DNA of 64,000 nucleotides from Pseudobdellovibrio sp031428275 (GCA_031428275.1 JANPPC010000041.1:83716-147715), one strand, 5' to 3'; positions 1 through 9,102 are shown, numbered from the stretch's first letter. Notes: generated by a model not told the origin, from the sequence alone. Numbers and translations: made by a program.

Positions 1-313
1 TTCGTTCAGAGTGAACGATGCCTTTACCCGAAGTCATCCAGTTGATGGCACCCGGTTCGATAAGTTGATCTGAACCCAGACTGTCGCGGTGATGAATTTT
101 GCCATCAAACAAGTAAGTAACGGTTGCTAAATTAATGTGGGGATGGGGTCGCACATCTATGCCGCTTTCGGGTTCGAAGTAAGCTGGCCCCATATGATCA
201 AAGAAAATAAATGGGCCGACCATACGATGGGTGGCGTAGGGAAGAATTCTGCGAACGCTAAACCCGCCCAGATCACGCTCGCGTGAAGTGATAATCATTT
301 CTATAGAGCTCAT
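1..313 (-). CDS. Pirin family protein, 3' part missing (window edge)
   Basis: Translation of the minus strand from the ATG at 313 gives about 104 residues of a clear pirin, a cupin-fold metal-binding protein. The N-terminal cupin motifs are visible: RPHPHINLATVTYLFDG, the HRDSLGS segment, then PGAINWMTSGKGIVHSER, which includes the metal-ligand histidines of the family. The reading frame runs off position 1, so the second cupin domain and the stop are outside the window. Pirins act as quercetinases or as redox-sensing partners of other proteins; nothing here decides between these. It lies 69 bp downstream of pgeF on the same strand. Confidence 0.93.
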   Translation of the reverse strand, partial: MSSIEMIITSRERDLGGFSVRRILPYATHRMVGPFIFFDHMGPAYFEPESGIDVRPHPHINLATVTYLFDGKIHHRDSLGSDQLIEPGAINWMTSGKGIVHSER

Positions 314-382
314 TGATGTCTCCGATCCTTAATGTTTCGTAGTAAACTAGCGAAGCTAAAATTGCCTAGTGAAAGCTTCTGT

Positions 383-1054
383 TTACAAGATGGCGATAAA
401 GCTTAAATTACGCTCGTGGGTCATCTTGCCGCGCCGATAAGAATGAAAAAGCTCGTTCGTTTTTGTATCTAAATTGAGTGTCATGGCGCTTGGCTCTTTA
501 CCAATAACATAACGAATCTGCGAAAAAATAATCGCTTGTAAATCGACATAGAATTTATCGTTCTTACTAGAAGCGTAATCACTTCGATCAAGCCCGAACT
601 GTGATTTCTCTAGCTGCAAAAAAACATCTTCAGAGACTTCAAAACTATCTTTCATAATATGCGGACCAAAAAAGAATTCAAAATTTTTATCCGTCGAGCC
701 CGTTGCGATCAATTTCTGTAGAGCTTTTAACGTAATTTGATTCTGCACCCCGCGCCAACCGGCGTGAATAGCTAAAGCTCGATGAGTTTGGCGGCAGTAA
801 ATCATTAAAGGTGTGCAGTCAGCCGTTGCAATCAGCAACGCATGTTTTTTTTGATCGGTATAATGGGCGTCGGCTTCGACTAATTGCTCTGAAGCGGCTA
901 TAATAATATCAGAATGCGTTTGTTTAATTCGTCGAAAGCGCAAGTCGTTATAAAAGTTTTCAATTTTTTCAGCTGTGGCGGTGGTATTGCCAAAAAAAAC
1001 TAAGCAGTTTTCATTCTTAAAGTAGTAACCAAGCTCATTTTGCCAGAATTTCAT
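383..1054 (-). CDS. pgeF: Peptidoglycan editing factor PgeF (laccase-domain, YfiH family)
   Basis: A 223-residue protein of the multicopper-like YfiH/PgeF family. These cytoplasmic enzymes hydrolyse wrongly made muropeptide precursors and are also annotated as polyphenol oxidases. Diagnostic metal-site motifs are present: TADCTPLMIY, IHAGWRGV and the C-terminal FHSYRRGKMTHERNLSFI. Length is close to the usual 240. The first 20 nt overlap the 3' end of the upstream pseudouridine synthase gene, so the two are probably co-transcribed. The family is certain; the peptidoglycan role is taken from the E. coli homologue. Confidence 0.93.
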   Translation of the reverse strand: MKFWQNELGYYFKNENCLVFFGNTTATAEKIENFYNDLRFRRIKQTHSDIIIAASEQLVEADAHYTDQKKHALLIATADCTPLMIYCRQTHRALAIHAGWRGVQNQITLKALQKLIATGSTDKNFEFFFGPHIMKDSFEVSEDVFLQLEKSQFGLDRSDYASSKNDKFYVDLQAIIFSQIRYVIGKEPSAMTLNLDTKTNELFHSYRRGKMTHERNLSFIAIL

Positions 1055-2021
1055 TTTTAAAACCTAACTCATTTAATCTCTTAACGTCGTCGGCGGGCCA
1101 CGGAACCTTAAATTTCAACTCTTCTTTGGTAACAGGGTGAAGAAAACCAAGTTCAGCTGCGTGCAAGTAAAAGCGGTTAAAGTTGTTGGCCTTCATTTTT
1201 TGTGAAGGGTAACCATAGGCTACGTCACCCACAATTCGGTGATTGGCTTCGGTCAGGTGAACCCGTATTTGGTGCGTTCGACCTGTTTCAAGTTGTAACT
1301 TCATGTAGCTCATCGCCGAAGATTGCGAAATTCGTTCGTAGTGAGTAATAGCCCACTTACCCATCGCAAGTTCACCTTCGTAGGTACTGATAACTCGATT
1401 GGCAGTTTTTAAAGAGGCATAACGTTTGCGATCTAGCGGGTGACGGGCTAAGTAGGATTGAATTGTACCTTTAACGCGCGGAAAGCCGCCGTCAACTAAT
1501 GCATAGTAAATTCGGTGCGTGGTTTTATTTTTAAATTGGGCTGCCAAAGCTTCATGTGTGCGATCGTTTTTTGCGACAACCAATAAACCGCTAGTTTCTT
1601 TATCAATTCGATGAACAATGCCTGGTCGCTGCTCGTTTTTCATAGAGAGGTCTTTTGTGTGGTGAAGAAGGGCGTTCACCAAAGTATCTTGCTGGTGGCC
1701 AACGGCCGGATGAACGACTAAGCCACTTGGTTTATTAACAACTAATAAATCTGAATCTTCAAACACAATATCTAATTTAAAGTCGTAAGGTACAAGCTTC
1801 GTAGTTTCGGCAACTGCCGGAATAAAAATTTCAACTTGTTGATTCAGCTTCAAAGCGTGCGAAGCCTTCACGATAGCGCGGTCTACCAGAACAAAACCTT
1901 TATCAATCAGATCTTGTGCGTAATTGCGCGAAGCCACTTCATTAAGACTTGCTAGATAGCGATCTAGGCGTTGGCCAACAAATTCTTCAGAGACCGTCAA
2001 AGTAAGTGTATTAGTTTTCAA
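1035..2021 (-). CDS. rluD: RluA/RluD family 23S rRNA pseudouridine synthase
   Basis: Converts specific uridines in 23S rRNA to pseudouridine. The protein has an N-terminal S4-like RNA-binding segment (RLDRYLA... DLIDKGFVLVD) followed by the catalytic domain with the invariant HRIDKETSGLLVVAKN, whose Asp is the nucleophile, and the GRTHQIRVHL motif. I place the start at the TTG at 2021 (about 328 residues). It overlaps the stop region of the upstream HTH gene slightly and gives the usual MKTNTLTLTVSEE-like N-terminus; the ATG further upstream would add 14 unlikely residues. RluD is preferred over RluA or RluC because of length and S4 domain, but paralogues cannot be excluded. Confidence 0.88.
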   Translation of the reverse strand: MKTNTLTLTVSEEFVGQRLDRYLASLNEVASRNYAQDLIDKGFVLVDRAIVKASHALKLNQQVEIFIPAVAETTKLVPYDFKLDIVFEDSDLLVVNKPSGLVVHPAVGHQQDTLVNALLHHTKDLSMKNEQRPGIVHRIDKETSGLLVVAKNDRTHEALAAQFKNKTTHRIYYALVDGGFPRVKGTIQSYLARHPLDRKRYASLKTANRVISTYEGELAMGKWAITHYERISQSSAMSYMKLQLETGRTHQIRVHLTEANHRIVGDVAYGYPSQKMKANNFNRFYLHAAELGFLHPVTKEELKFKVPWPADDVKRLNELGFKNEILAK

Positions 2022-2649
2022 TCTTTTTTCTGAAAGTACGCATGTAAGAGTCAGCCACCGCAAGGTCTTTTAAACCCATCATGCGGGCCATTTGAATTAC
2101 GTATCCGCGAACAAAAACAGGCGCGGGTAAATTAACCACGTCAGTTTTTTCGATCGCAGCTAAGTACCAAGGATTGATTTTCGTTTTTTCGTGCATAAGT
2201 TCTAAAGTTATTTTTTTGTACTCGCGAACAATTTTTAAGTCTTCGCCAGTCCACTCGGATTTCGCAGCAAGCTCAGCTTCAAATTCTGGGTCAGCAATGT
2301 ATTCATCTACTTTTTTAGCTGGCTCTGGCTGTTTCGGAATCTCGGTGAATAGATCAAGGCTTGCGGCTTTGATCGCCTCAGCAGTTAAATCATTATCTAT
2401 AAAATGTTTTGATTGCATGCGTTTTTCGTAAATATTGCGATAAGTTTGATTGCCCAATACGGTGAAAGCTTCATCAAGCATGAAGCGAAATAACTGCGCT
2501 TCTTCAGTACTAAAAATTGTGTATAAAGCGGGGTTTTGTGCAGAATAAGTGCGTTTCGCTTTTTCGTACGCAATCACGATATCGTGCTGGGTAGCGTTCT
2601 GCGGAACTTCTAAGATTTCATAATAGTTGTGCTTCATTTCTGTGTTCAT
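2011..2649 (-). CDS. DnaJ-like N-terminus plus RodZ-type helix-turn-helix protein
   Basis: About 212 residues. Residues 8-75 look like a J-domain (YYEILEVPQNATQHDIVIAYEKAK...), but the HPD tripeptide typical of functional J-domains is not visible. The C-terminal 70 residues match the HTH_25 domain of RodZ (GEDLKIVREYKKITLELMHEKTKI... VFVRGYVIQMARMMGL). There is no membrane segment, unlike RodZ itself. Two starts are plausible, 2649 (MNTEMK) and 2637 (MKHNYYEIL); no strong ribosome site separates them. The gene begins a minus-strand run into the pseudouridine synthase and pgeF. Function is unknown; a DNA-binding or assembly role is inference. Confidence 0.8.
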   Translation of the reverse strand: MNTEMKHNYYEILEVPQNATQHDIVIAYEKAKRTYSAQNPALYTIFSTEEAQLFRFMLDEAFTVLGNQTYRNIYEKRMQSKHFIDNDLTAEAIKAASLDLFTEIPKQPEPAKKVDEYIADPEFEAELAAKSEWTGEDLKIVREYKKITLELMHEKTKINPWYLAAIEKTDVVNLPAPVFVRGYVIQMARMMGLKDLAVADSYMRTFRKKIEN

Positions 2650-2768
2650 CTTAAATTTATGATACGGCTCGTTGCTTCTAAGGATCAATAGTATAGTTAA
2701 GAAAATCTTAAATTTTCATAAATCTTTTTATTATTGACCTAACAATTAGCAAAAATGACAAACTGTGG

Positions 2769-3470
2769 CTAAATTAATGGCTGAAAGCGAATGCCCTGTA
2801 GATTTTCTTCAGCCTCTGAGGCGCGCAAGTAAAGTGGCAATAGCTCGGACCAGTGGCTTGATTTTTCAGCACCTTGAAATGCGAGAGCGGCTAAAGATTT
2901 TGCGTTAGGCTCGTCGTGCGGGTTTTTCGGACGAATCATTTTAGCTAAAAGTTGTTCAGAAAAATATTTTTGGTAAGTGGTGAAACCATCACCAACGACC
3001 AATGCTGAATCTTTAAAATAAACTTCTAGATTTTGAACGCGTACAACTTCAGGTTCGCGCAAAGTAACTATTCTATTATTTTGCATTTGGAAAGTGCCAA
3101 TGTAGACCATATTCTTGTAAGCATTAATCATTGCGACAACGGTTTCGTCCGCAGCCTCAGAGCAAAGCCACGCTAAGTTCTTTAAAGAATTAATTCCGAC
3201 CACAGGTTTATTATGGCAGTAAGCAAAAGTTTTTATTGTATTCAAGGCGATACGAATACCCGTAAAACTTCCGGGGCCAGTACCAGTTGCAAATAAATCA
3301 ACGTCGGTTAATTTCTTACCCGACTGATTTAGAACATCTTCTATGAAAGTATTTAGAACTTCTGAGTGCGAGCCTTGGCGAAAAAGTTCTTTGTACCCCA
3401 GAACCTTATTATCTTCAAATAAGGCCACACTACCAAGCAGGGTGCTAGTTTCGGCCGCCAGTATAATCAT
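2769..3470 (-). CDS. tsaB: tRNA threonylcarbamoyladenosine biosynthesis protein TsaB
   Basis: A 233-residue ASKHA-fold protein of the t6A synthesis complex, in which TsaB is the non-catalytic partner of TsaD. It begins MIILAAETST and contains the characteristic GTGPGSFTGIRIALNT stretch near residue 65 and GINSLKNLAW near residue 95. Length is normal for the family. The start overlaps the 3' end of rseP by 4 nt (ATGA-type overlap), implying translational coupling. It closes the frr-uppS-cdsA-rseP block. Confidence 0.95.
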   Translation of the reverse strand: MIILAAETSTLLGSVALFEDNKVLGYKELFRQGSHSEVLNTFIEDVLNQSGKKLTDVDLFATGTGPGSFTGIRIALNTIKTFAYCHNKPVVGINSLKNLAWLCSEAADETVVAMINAYKNMVYIGTFQMQNNRIVTLREPEVVRVQNLEVYFKDSALVVGDGFTTYQKYFSEQLLAKMIRPKNPHDEPNAKSLAALAFQGAEKSSHWSELLPLYLRASEAEENLQGIRFQPLI

Positions 3471-5125
3471 GATTTGAAAAAGAATTTCGTAAAGTCGTTA
3501 AATAAAGCTAAGACCATAAGCCCCATCAATAGTACGAATCCGACTTGCTGAGCAACTTCCATTTTTTTAACACTTAACGGAGACCCCTTAATCACTTCGA
3601 TTGAATAAAAAACTAAATGCCCACCATCAAGCACAGGGATAGGTAAAAGATTTAAAATAAATAAGCTGACTGATAAAATACCCATCGTCATCAAGAATGA
3701 CTGCAATCCCATTTCGTAAGAGTCTTTTGCAGCTTTACCGATCGAAACCATTCCACCAATATTCTTGTGCGAAACTTCACCTTGAAAAAGTTTTACGAAC
3801 GACATAACAGTCATGGCGCTAATATCCCAAGTGCGCGAAAAACCCTTACCGACTGAATGAAAAACCGATTCAGATTTTACAACAGTCATCTCAGGCTGGG
3901 CAAATTGAACAAGCGGAACAATACCGATCGTGTAGCGTTTGTCTTCTTGACCCAGCGCGGTCATTTGCGAGGTAACCTGCGGAGTAATTTTTTTAACGAC
4001 TTTAGTTCCTTCGCGGATCAGTTCAAGCGTTAAAGCATCTTTGCCGTCGAAAGATTTAATTGTCGTTAAAACATTTTCCCACTTAGTAACCGGAGTCGCG
4101 TTAATTGAAACAATTTTATCAAAACGCTTAAGGTCAGCTTGTTCGGCCGGTGATCCTTTTACGACTTGATCTAAGTAAAGGTCAGTTTCTTCAAAACCAA
4201 AACCGCTTAAAGTTTTTGATAGAATTAAAGTCTCTTTCGGAATTTCAATCGTAAGCGCCGATTTGTTTTTGAGATCCGCAGAGTACCGATCTACCTTTAC
4301 CGAAAGATTTTCTGTACGAGACGTTAAATTTTCAACTTGCCCCCAGCGGCTAATCTTTGTTTCGTTAATGGCGGTGATTTCGTCTCCGGTTTTGAATCCA
4401 AGCTTCTCGGCCGGTGAATCAACAAGAACCGCAACAATTGCGCCTAACGCCAACGGCTGAACGCCCTCAATGTTACCGATCATTTTTTCAGTCGAAAAAA
4501 TATTTGGGTTTACAACAGATGAGACCTCGATATTTAAATTACGCTTCTCGCCCTCGTTAGACTGAACTAGAGCTGAGGCGCTTCCGCCTTTGTGAGTGTT
4601 CAAATATTTTTGAAATTCTTCGTAGCTTCGCACGGGCTGGCCCGAAACTTCAAGAACGCGGTCGCCCGCGCGCAGCCCCATTTTTTGGGCGGGAGAGTTT
4701 TCTGAAACTTCAGCTAAGACGGGTGATCTTGCTTCTTCGCCGATTTGCGCGATTAAGAAAAAGACGAATACGGCAAAAAAGAAATTCATTAACGGTCCCG
4801 CAAGTACGATCGCAATTCTTTGCCATACAGTTTTGTGAGTAAAAGAAACGCTTCGCTCACTTTCACTGACTTCATTACCGTTTTGCTCGCCAAACATTTT
4901 TACATATCCACCAAGCGGAATAAGTGAAAGGCAATAAGTTGTGTCGCCTTTCTTGTAGCTAATTAATTTTTTACCAAATCCTAAAGAGAATACTTCGACT
5001 CGAACTCCGCACATGCGCGCCACCAAAAAGTGACCAAGTTCATGAACAAAAATTAGAATTCCCAGTAGTACAACAAATGGAACGACATAAGAATAAACAG
5101 AGACAAGTAATGTAGATATATTCAT
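3467..5125 (-). CDS. rseP: Site-2 intramembrane metalloprotease RseP, three PDZ domains
   Basis: An M50 zinc protease that cuts membrane-spanning anti-sigma factors and signal-peptide remnants in the inner membrane. The zinc motif HELGH lies at residues 28-32 in the first membrane helix, and the second metal motif (NLLPIPVLDGGHL) lies near the C-terminus before the last helices. Between them are three PDZ-like units, with cores SPAQKMGLRAGDRVLEV, SPAEKLGFKTGDEITAI and SPAEQADLKRFDKIVSI. At 552 residues it is about 100 longer than E. coli RseP, which has two PDZ domains; the extra PDZ accounts for this. The gene sits between cdsA and tsaB. Confidence 0.95.
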   Translation of the reverse strand: MNISTLLVSVYSYVVPFVVLLGILIFVHELGHFLVARMCGVRVEVFSLGFGKKLISYKKGDTTYCLSLIPLGGYVKMFGEQNGNEVSESERSVSFTHKTVWQRIAIVLAGPLMNFFFAVFVFFLIAQIGEEARSPVLAEVSENSPAQKMGLRAGDRVLEVSGQPVRSYEEFQKYLNTHKGGSASALVQSNEGEKRNLNIEVSSVVNPNIFSTEKMIGNIEGVQPLALGAIVAVLVDSPAEKLGFKTGDEITAINETKISRWGQVENLTSRTENLSVKVDRYSADLKNKSALTIEIPKETLILSKTLSGFGFEETDLYLDQVVKGSPAEQADLKRFDKIVSINATPVTKWENVLTTIKSFDGKDALTLELIREGTKVVKKITPQVTSQMTALGQEDKRYTIGIVPLVQFAQPEMTVVKSESVFHSVGKGFSRTWDISAMTVMSFVKLFQGEVSHKNIGGMVSIGKAAKDSYEMGLQSFLMTMGILSVSLFILNLLPIPVLDGGHLVFYSIEVIKGSPLSVKKMEVAQQVGFVLLMGLMVLALFNDFTKFFFKS

Positions 5126-5219
5126 AGCTTTATTTTAAACAATTACGCGCGTTCGTCTAGACATGGCGTTCAAATCAAGACTAGCGTCCCTAATTTGGTA
5201 CACCACAATTGTTTTTGGT

Positions 5220-6038
5220 TTAAAGCGAGAAATAGGTCGCAGCAACAAAAAATAGAGGGGCGGCAAAAAGTACTCCATCAAGGCGATCCAGTACCCCGCC
5301 GTGACCCGGCATAATCGAGCCAGAGTCTTTTACCCCTGAGACTCGTTTCATAAGAGACTCAAAGAAATCTCCGATTTGACCGAATACTCCGCCTAATGCG
5401 CCGACGACAACGAAAACATACAATGGAGTGTTTGGTAGTAAGTATACAAAACTCATTGCGGCCAAAGTCGAAAATAGTAACCCACCGAAAGAGCCTGCGA
5501 AGCTTTTGTTCGGCGAAAGTCTTGGTGCTATCTTAGCGCGGCCAAAGACCGAGCCAAATATGTACGCTCCAATGTCTCCGGCGAACACAACCGCTAGTAA
5601 ACATAAGAACCATTCAACGCCATGATTTGTTTGAGTGGTCCAGATGACAGTCGCAGGCAAAAAACAAACATACACAAGACCCAAGCAGTTTTTCGCAACA
5701 AACGTAAGAATTTGATCTAAATTTTTGAAATGACGGTGTAGCAAAACACCCAAACTTGCTACGATCACTAAACTAAAAATAAGTAGAATAGTCGTTAACG
5801 GGCGCATATTTTCTTGAGTTATAATAAGAAAGATCGCGGTCGTTAAAAACATAAAAAGATTTTTTACAAAAGCAGGGTAGGTATCATTAAAAAACATTCG
5901 TGCCATTTCGAAAGAACCGCGAATGGTTACTAGTAAAGTAATAACGTAAATACCGACATCGCCGCCGAAGTAAACGGCCAAGAAAAGTACGACTAGAGCG
6001 ACAGCCGCAGAAACAAATCTAGATAAAAGATTCGGCAT
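5220..6038 (-). CDS. cdsA: Phosphatidate cytidylyltransferase CdsA
   Basis: A polytopic inner-membrane enzyme making CDP-diacylglycerol from phosphatidate and CTP, the entry to phospholipid synthesis. The family signature is intact near the C-terminus: SLMKRVSGVKDSGSIMPGHG followed by GVLDRLDG. Another conserved stretch is SPNKSFAGSFGG. I choose the ATG at 6038 (MPNLLSRF, 272 residues) because the longer reading would add 21 polar residues before the first membrane helix. This start overlaps the 3' end of uppS by 20 nt, in the classic uppS-cdsA-rseP order. Confidence 0.95.
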   Translation of the reverse strand: MPNLLSRFVSAAVALVVLFLAVYFGGDVGIYVITLLVTIRGSFEMARMFFNDTYPAFVKNLFMFLTTAIFLIITQENMRPLTTILLIFSLVIVASLGVLLHRHFKNLDQILTFVAKNCLGLVYVCFLPATVIWTTQTNHGVEWFLCLLAVVFAGDIGAYIFGSVFGRAKIAPRLSPNKSFAGSFGGLLFSTLAAMSFVYLLPNTPLYVFVVVGALGGVFGQIGDFFESLMKRVSGVKDSGSIMPGHGGVLDRLDGVLFAAPLFFVAATYFSL

Positions 6039-6747
6039 TTTGCTGGAAGACTTTTCCAAAGCGACGCTCCCGTTTGTTGTAGATGTGACATGCCTGCGCA
6101 AAATCTTCTGTCGTATAATCAGGCCACAAAACCGGAGTAAAATAAAGTTCGCTATACGATGCTTGCCACATCATGAAGTTAGACAAGCGGCTTTCGCCAC
6201 TTGTGCGAACAATTAAATCAGGGTCGGGAGTACAGTGAGTCATCAAATGTTGGCTAACGTACTCTTCATTAATTTGATTTTTTTGAATTTCGCCAGACTT
6301 TAATTTTTCGGCAATAGCCTGAACCGCAAAAACCATTTCTTGGCGCGAGCTATAGCTAAGCGCAAAAGTTAAATGTAAACCTGTATTCTTTTTTGTTAGC
6401 TCAGTCGAATATTTAACGGCTGTCTGCAGATCAGTCGGCAACTTATGAAGTTCGCCAATAACGCTGAAGCGGATATTTTTTTTATGTAAATTTTCGGTTT
6501 CTTTTTTTAAGTAACGTCCAAGAAGCTTCATTAAAAAAGAAACTTCTTCATGCGGACGCAGCCAATTTTCAGTACTGAAAGCATACAAAGTAAGATGTTT
6601 TAAATTATTATCAGCTGCGTAGGTGATAATCTTCTTAGCCACGCGTGCGCCCTTAATGTGACCGAACGTGCGGGGCTTATTTCTAAGCTGAGCCCAGCGT
6701 CCGTTTCCATCCATAATAATTGCTACGTGATTAAGTTTCTTAGACAT
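6019..6747 (-). CDS. uppS: Undecaprenyl diphosphate synthase (cis-prenyltransferase)
   Basis: Makes the C55 isoprenoid diphosphate that carries peptidoglycan and other cell-wall precursors. The catalytic Asp is in IIMDGNGRWA (residues 10-19). The RTSGESRLSNFMMWQASYSE segment that binds the diphosphate and the ALSYSSRQEM stretch are also present. At 242 residues it is of normal length. It starts 16 bp after frr and overlaps cdsA, so it belongs to the same transcript. Confidence 0.96.
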   Translation of the reverse strand: MSKKLNHVAIIMDGNGRWAQLRNKPRTFGHIKGARVAKKIITYAADNNLKHLTLYAFSTENWLRPHEEVSFLMKLLGRYLKKETENLHKKNIRFSVIGELHKLPTDLQTAVKYSTELTKKNTGLHLTFALSYSSRQEMVFAVQAIAEKLKSGEIQKNQINEEYVSQHLMTHCTPDPDLIVRTSGESRLSNFMMWQASYSELYFTPVLWPDYTTEDFAQACHIYNKRERRFGKVFQQNAESFI

Positions 6748-6763
6748 CGTTTATTTCAACAAT

Positions 6764-7321
6764 CTAAATTGTTAAGATCGACTTTTCTTTTTCGTCAGCC
6801 GCAACGTCTACTTTTTTGATAAAATCATCAGTGATCTTTTGTACATCGGCTTCACCTTTTTTAGACTCATCTTCACTAATCAGTTTATCTTTGAAAGCTT
6901 TCTTTACTTCTTCGTTGGCATCGCGACGAATTAAACGAACCGCTACGCGAGCCTCTTCTGCGATTTTTTTAACTTGCTTAGCTAAGTCTTTACGACGCTC
7001 TTCCGTTAAATCAGGTACTTTTAAACGAATTACTTTACCGTCATTAATTGGCGCCATACCGATATCAGACTTAACCATGGCCTGTTCGATTTCTTTTAGA
7101 ACCGAAGATTCCCACGGAGCAATTAAAAATGTTTTTGCATCCGGAGTTGATACTGAGGCTACTTGGTTAAGTGGAACCATCTGGCCGTAATAGTTTACGC
7201 GAACGGCATCAAGCATAGAAACTTGAGCTTTGCCCGTACGAACTTTTTTGAAGTCTTCGCCTAATGATAAAATTGTTTTCTCCATGCGAGCCTGAGCATT
7301 TTTTTTAGCTTGATCTAACAT
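6764..7321 (-). CDS. frr: Ribosome recycling factor
   Basis: A 185-residue protein, exactly the family length. It works with EF-G to split post-termination ribosomes. The long coiled domain I (GEDFKKVRTGKAQVSMLDAV) and the conserved C-terminal helix (VRLIRRDANEEVKKAFKDK) are clear. A purine-rich GAGGAGAA precedes the ATG. It lies between pyrH and uppS, the usual bacterial order. Confidence 0.97.
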   Translation of the reverse strand: MLDQAKKNAQARMEKTILSLGEDFKKVRTGKAQVSMLDAVRVNYYGQMVPLNQVASVSTPDAKTFLIAPWESSVLKEIEQAMVKSDIGMAPINDGKVIRLKVPDLTEERRKDLAKQVKKIAEEARVAVRLIRRDANEEVKKAFKDKLISEDESKKGEADVQKITDDFIKKVDVAADEKEKSILTI

Positions 7322-7383
7322 GTTCTTCTCCTCTGTAAAAATCTTTATAATTCAAATAAAAAACTAAGCGTGAGCTATCGCCG

Positions 7384-8100
7384 CTAGGCGTGCACAAGCG
7401 TTCCGATCGTCTCACCTTGAACAGCTTTCAGGATGTTACCAGTCTTTGCAAGATCAAACGTCATGATTGGAAGCTTGTTATCCATACACAAGCTAATTGC
7501 TGTTGAATCCATGACTTGTAGGCCTTGCTTCAACACGTCGATATAGCTAATTTTATCATAGCGTTTAGCATCGGTGTGCTTAGCCGGGTCTTTGTCGTAA
7601 ATGCCATCTACTTTTGTAGCTTTCATCAATATTTGCGCGTTAATTTCCATCGCGCGCAATGCTGCAGCGGTATCAGTGGTAAAGTAAGGGTTACCAGTTC
7701 CTGCAGCGAAAATCACAATTCGCCCTTTTTCTAAGTGACGAACCGCTTTACGGCGAATGTAAGGTTCTGCAATCTCGGCCATTTCAATCGCAGATTGAAC
7801 GCGAGTTGGTACGTTTTCTTTTTCTAAAGCATCTTGTAAGGCTAAAGAATTAATGCAAGTCGCAAGCATACCCATATAATCAGAGCTGGCGCGATCCATA
7901 CCCTCTGCTGAAGCAGCGATACCGCGAAAAATATTACCTCCGCCGATGACTAAACCGATTTCGACTCCGGTTGCATGCGCGACTTTAATATCTTGGGCGA
8001 TTTGTTTTAAAACAGCGGTGTCAATACCAGTGCCCTTATTTCCAGCCAAAGCCTCACCACTCAACTTAAGAAGAATTCTCTTATAAATTGGTTTTGTCAT
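7384..8100 (-). CDS. pyrH: Uridylate kinase PyrH
   Basis: Phosphorylates UMP to UDP for pyrimidine nucleotide synthesis; bacterial PyrH is a hexameric amino-acid-kinase-fold enzyme unrelated to eukaryotic UMP kinase. Motifs KRILLKLSGEAL, GGGNIFRG and GTGNPYFTTDTAA are present. The start is the ATG at 8100, preceded by GGAGG at ideal spacing, giving 238 residues. A longer in-frame reading to 8196 would run through the tsf terminator and is rejected. It heads the pyrH-frr-uppS-cdsA-rseP-tsaB block. Confidence 0.97.
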   Translation of the reverse strand: MTKPIYKRILLKLSGEALAGNKGTGIDTAVLKQIAQDIKVAHATGVEIGLVIGGGNIFRGIAASAEGMDRASSDYMGMLATCINSLALQDALEKENVPTRVQSAIEMAEIAEPYIRRKAVRHLEKGRIVIFAAGTGNPYFTTDTAAALRAMEINAQILMKATKVDGIYDKDPAKHTDAKRYDKISYIDVLKQGLQVMDSTAISLCMDNKLPIMTFDLAKTGNILKAVQGETIGTLVHA

Positions 8101-8153
8101 AAAGCCTCCGGCATCAAGTTTAAGGATTTTTTTTCGGAATAAAACAAAGCGAA

Positions 8154-8188
8154 TAAAAAAAGAGCCCAAAACCGAAGTTTTGAGCTCT
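8154..8188 (-). terminator. Intrinsic terminator of the rpsB-tsf transcript
   Basis: Reading the minus strand, a 12-bp stem (AGAGCTCAAAAC / GTTTTGGGCTCT, one G-T pair) closes a TTCG tetraloop and is followed directly by a run of T. It begins 8 nt after the tsf stop and ends before the pyrH ribosome site. It separates the rpsB-tsf unit from the pyrH unit. Confidence 0.9.
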
Positions 8189-8196
8189 GTAGACAA

Positions 8197-9102
8197 CTAG
8201 TGCTTTTGAGCTGCTGCTTTAAGCTGTTCAGCGACTTCGGTAGCGAAATCGACAACTTTCTTTTCGATTCCCGCGCCTAATTCAAAACGTACAAAACGTT
8301 TAATAGTTAAGTCGCCACCAGCTTTTTTAGAAACTTCTTTCATGTAGTCAGAAACTTTTAAGTCTGGGTTTTTTACGAAAGGCTGATCTAATAAACTGTT
8401 TTGAGCTAAGAATTTGCGGATTTGACCTTCAACAATTTTATCAAGCATTTCAGGTTTTTTACCCTCTTCTAATGCTTTTGCTTTTAAGATTTCTTTTTCT
8501 TTTGCAACAACGTTAGCCGGAATTTGCTCTGAAGAAACTGTCATTGGATTCATTGCTGCAATATGCAAGCAGATGTCTGCTGCAAAAGTTTTTGCGTCTG
8601 CAGAGTTACCAGCGGCTGCATTCGCAGCGCCCACTTCAACCATTACGCCGATTTTACCTTCGCCGTGGATGTAAGTGTGAACTAAGCCTTCACCTTGAAC
8701 TGAGTATTTTTCAGAACGGCGAAAAACCATGTTTTCGCCAATTGTCGCAACAGCAGCTCTAACTAATTCGCCGATGTGTGCTTCGTCGACAGCGGTCGCG
8801 CCGTGAACGTGCTGAGCAATATTAGCAACTAAGTCTTTGAACTTATCATTACGAGAAGCAAAGTCAGTTTCAGAGTTCACTTCAACGACTGAGCCTGATT
8901 TACCGTTTGATACAGCGTGAACTAAACCTTCCGCAGCAACGCGGTCAGCTTTTTTAGAAGCTGCAGATAAACCTTTTACGCGTAACCATTCAACGGCCGC
9001 TTCAAAGTCACCTTTAGATTCTTCTAAAGCTTTTTTACAATCCATCATGCCCGCGCTAGTTTTTTCACGAAGCTCTTTTACCATTGATGCAGAGATAGAC
9101 AT
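8197..9102 (-). CDS. tsf: Elongation factor Ts
   Basis: The nucleotide exchange factor for EF-Tu, 301 residues. It has the N-terminal UBA-like domain (VKELREKTSAGMMDCKKAL), the conserved VNSETDFASRNDKF motif near residue 75 and the C-terminal coiled segment. A GGAGACTG ribosome site precedes the ATG. It follows rpsB on the same strand after a 137-bp spacer holding a hairpin, and ends at a strong intrinsic terminator. Confidence 0.97.
   Translation of the reverse strand: MSISASMVKELREKTSAGMMDCKKALEESKGDFEAAVEWLRVKGLSAASKKADRVAAEGLVHAVSNGKSGSVVEVNSETDFASRNDKFKDLVANIAQHVHGATAVDEAHIGELVRAAVATIGENMVFRRSEKYSVQGEGLVHTYIHGEGKIGVMVEVGAANAAAGNSADAKTFAADICLHIAAMNPMTVSSEQIPANVVAKEKEILKAKALEEGKKPEMLDKIVEGQIRKFLAQNSLLDQPFVKNPDLKVSDYMKEVSKKAGGDLTIKRFVRFELGAGIEKKVVDFATEVAEQLKAAAQKH

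Noticed and set aside
8101..8196. Longer reading of pyrH
   Set aside because: It would pass through the tsf terminator; the GGAGG-preceded ATG at 8100 is clearly the start.
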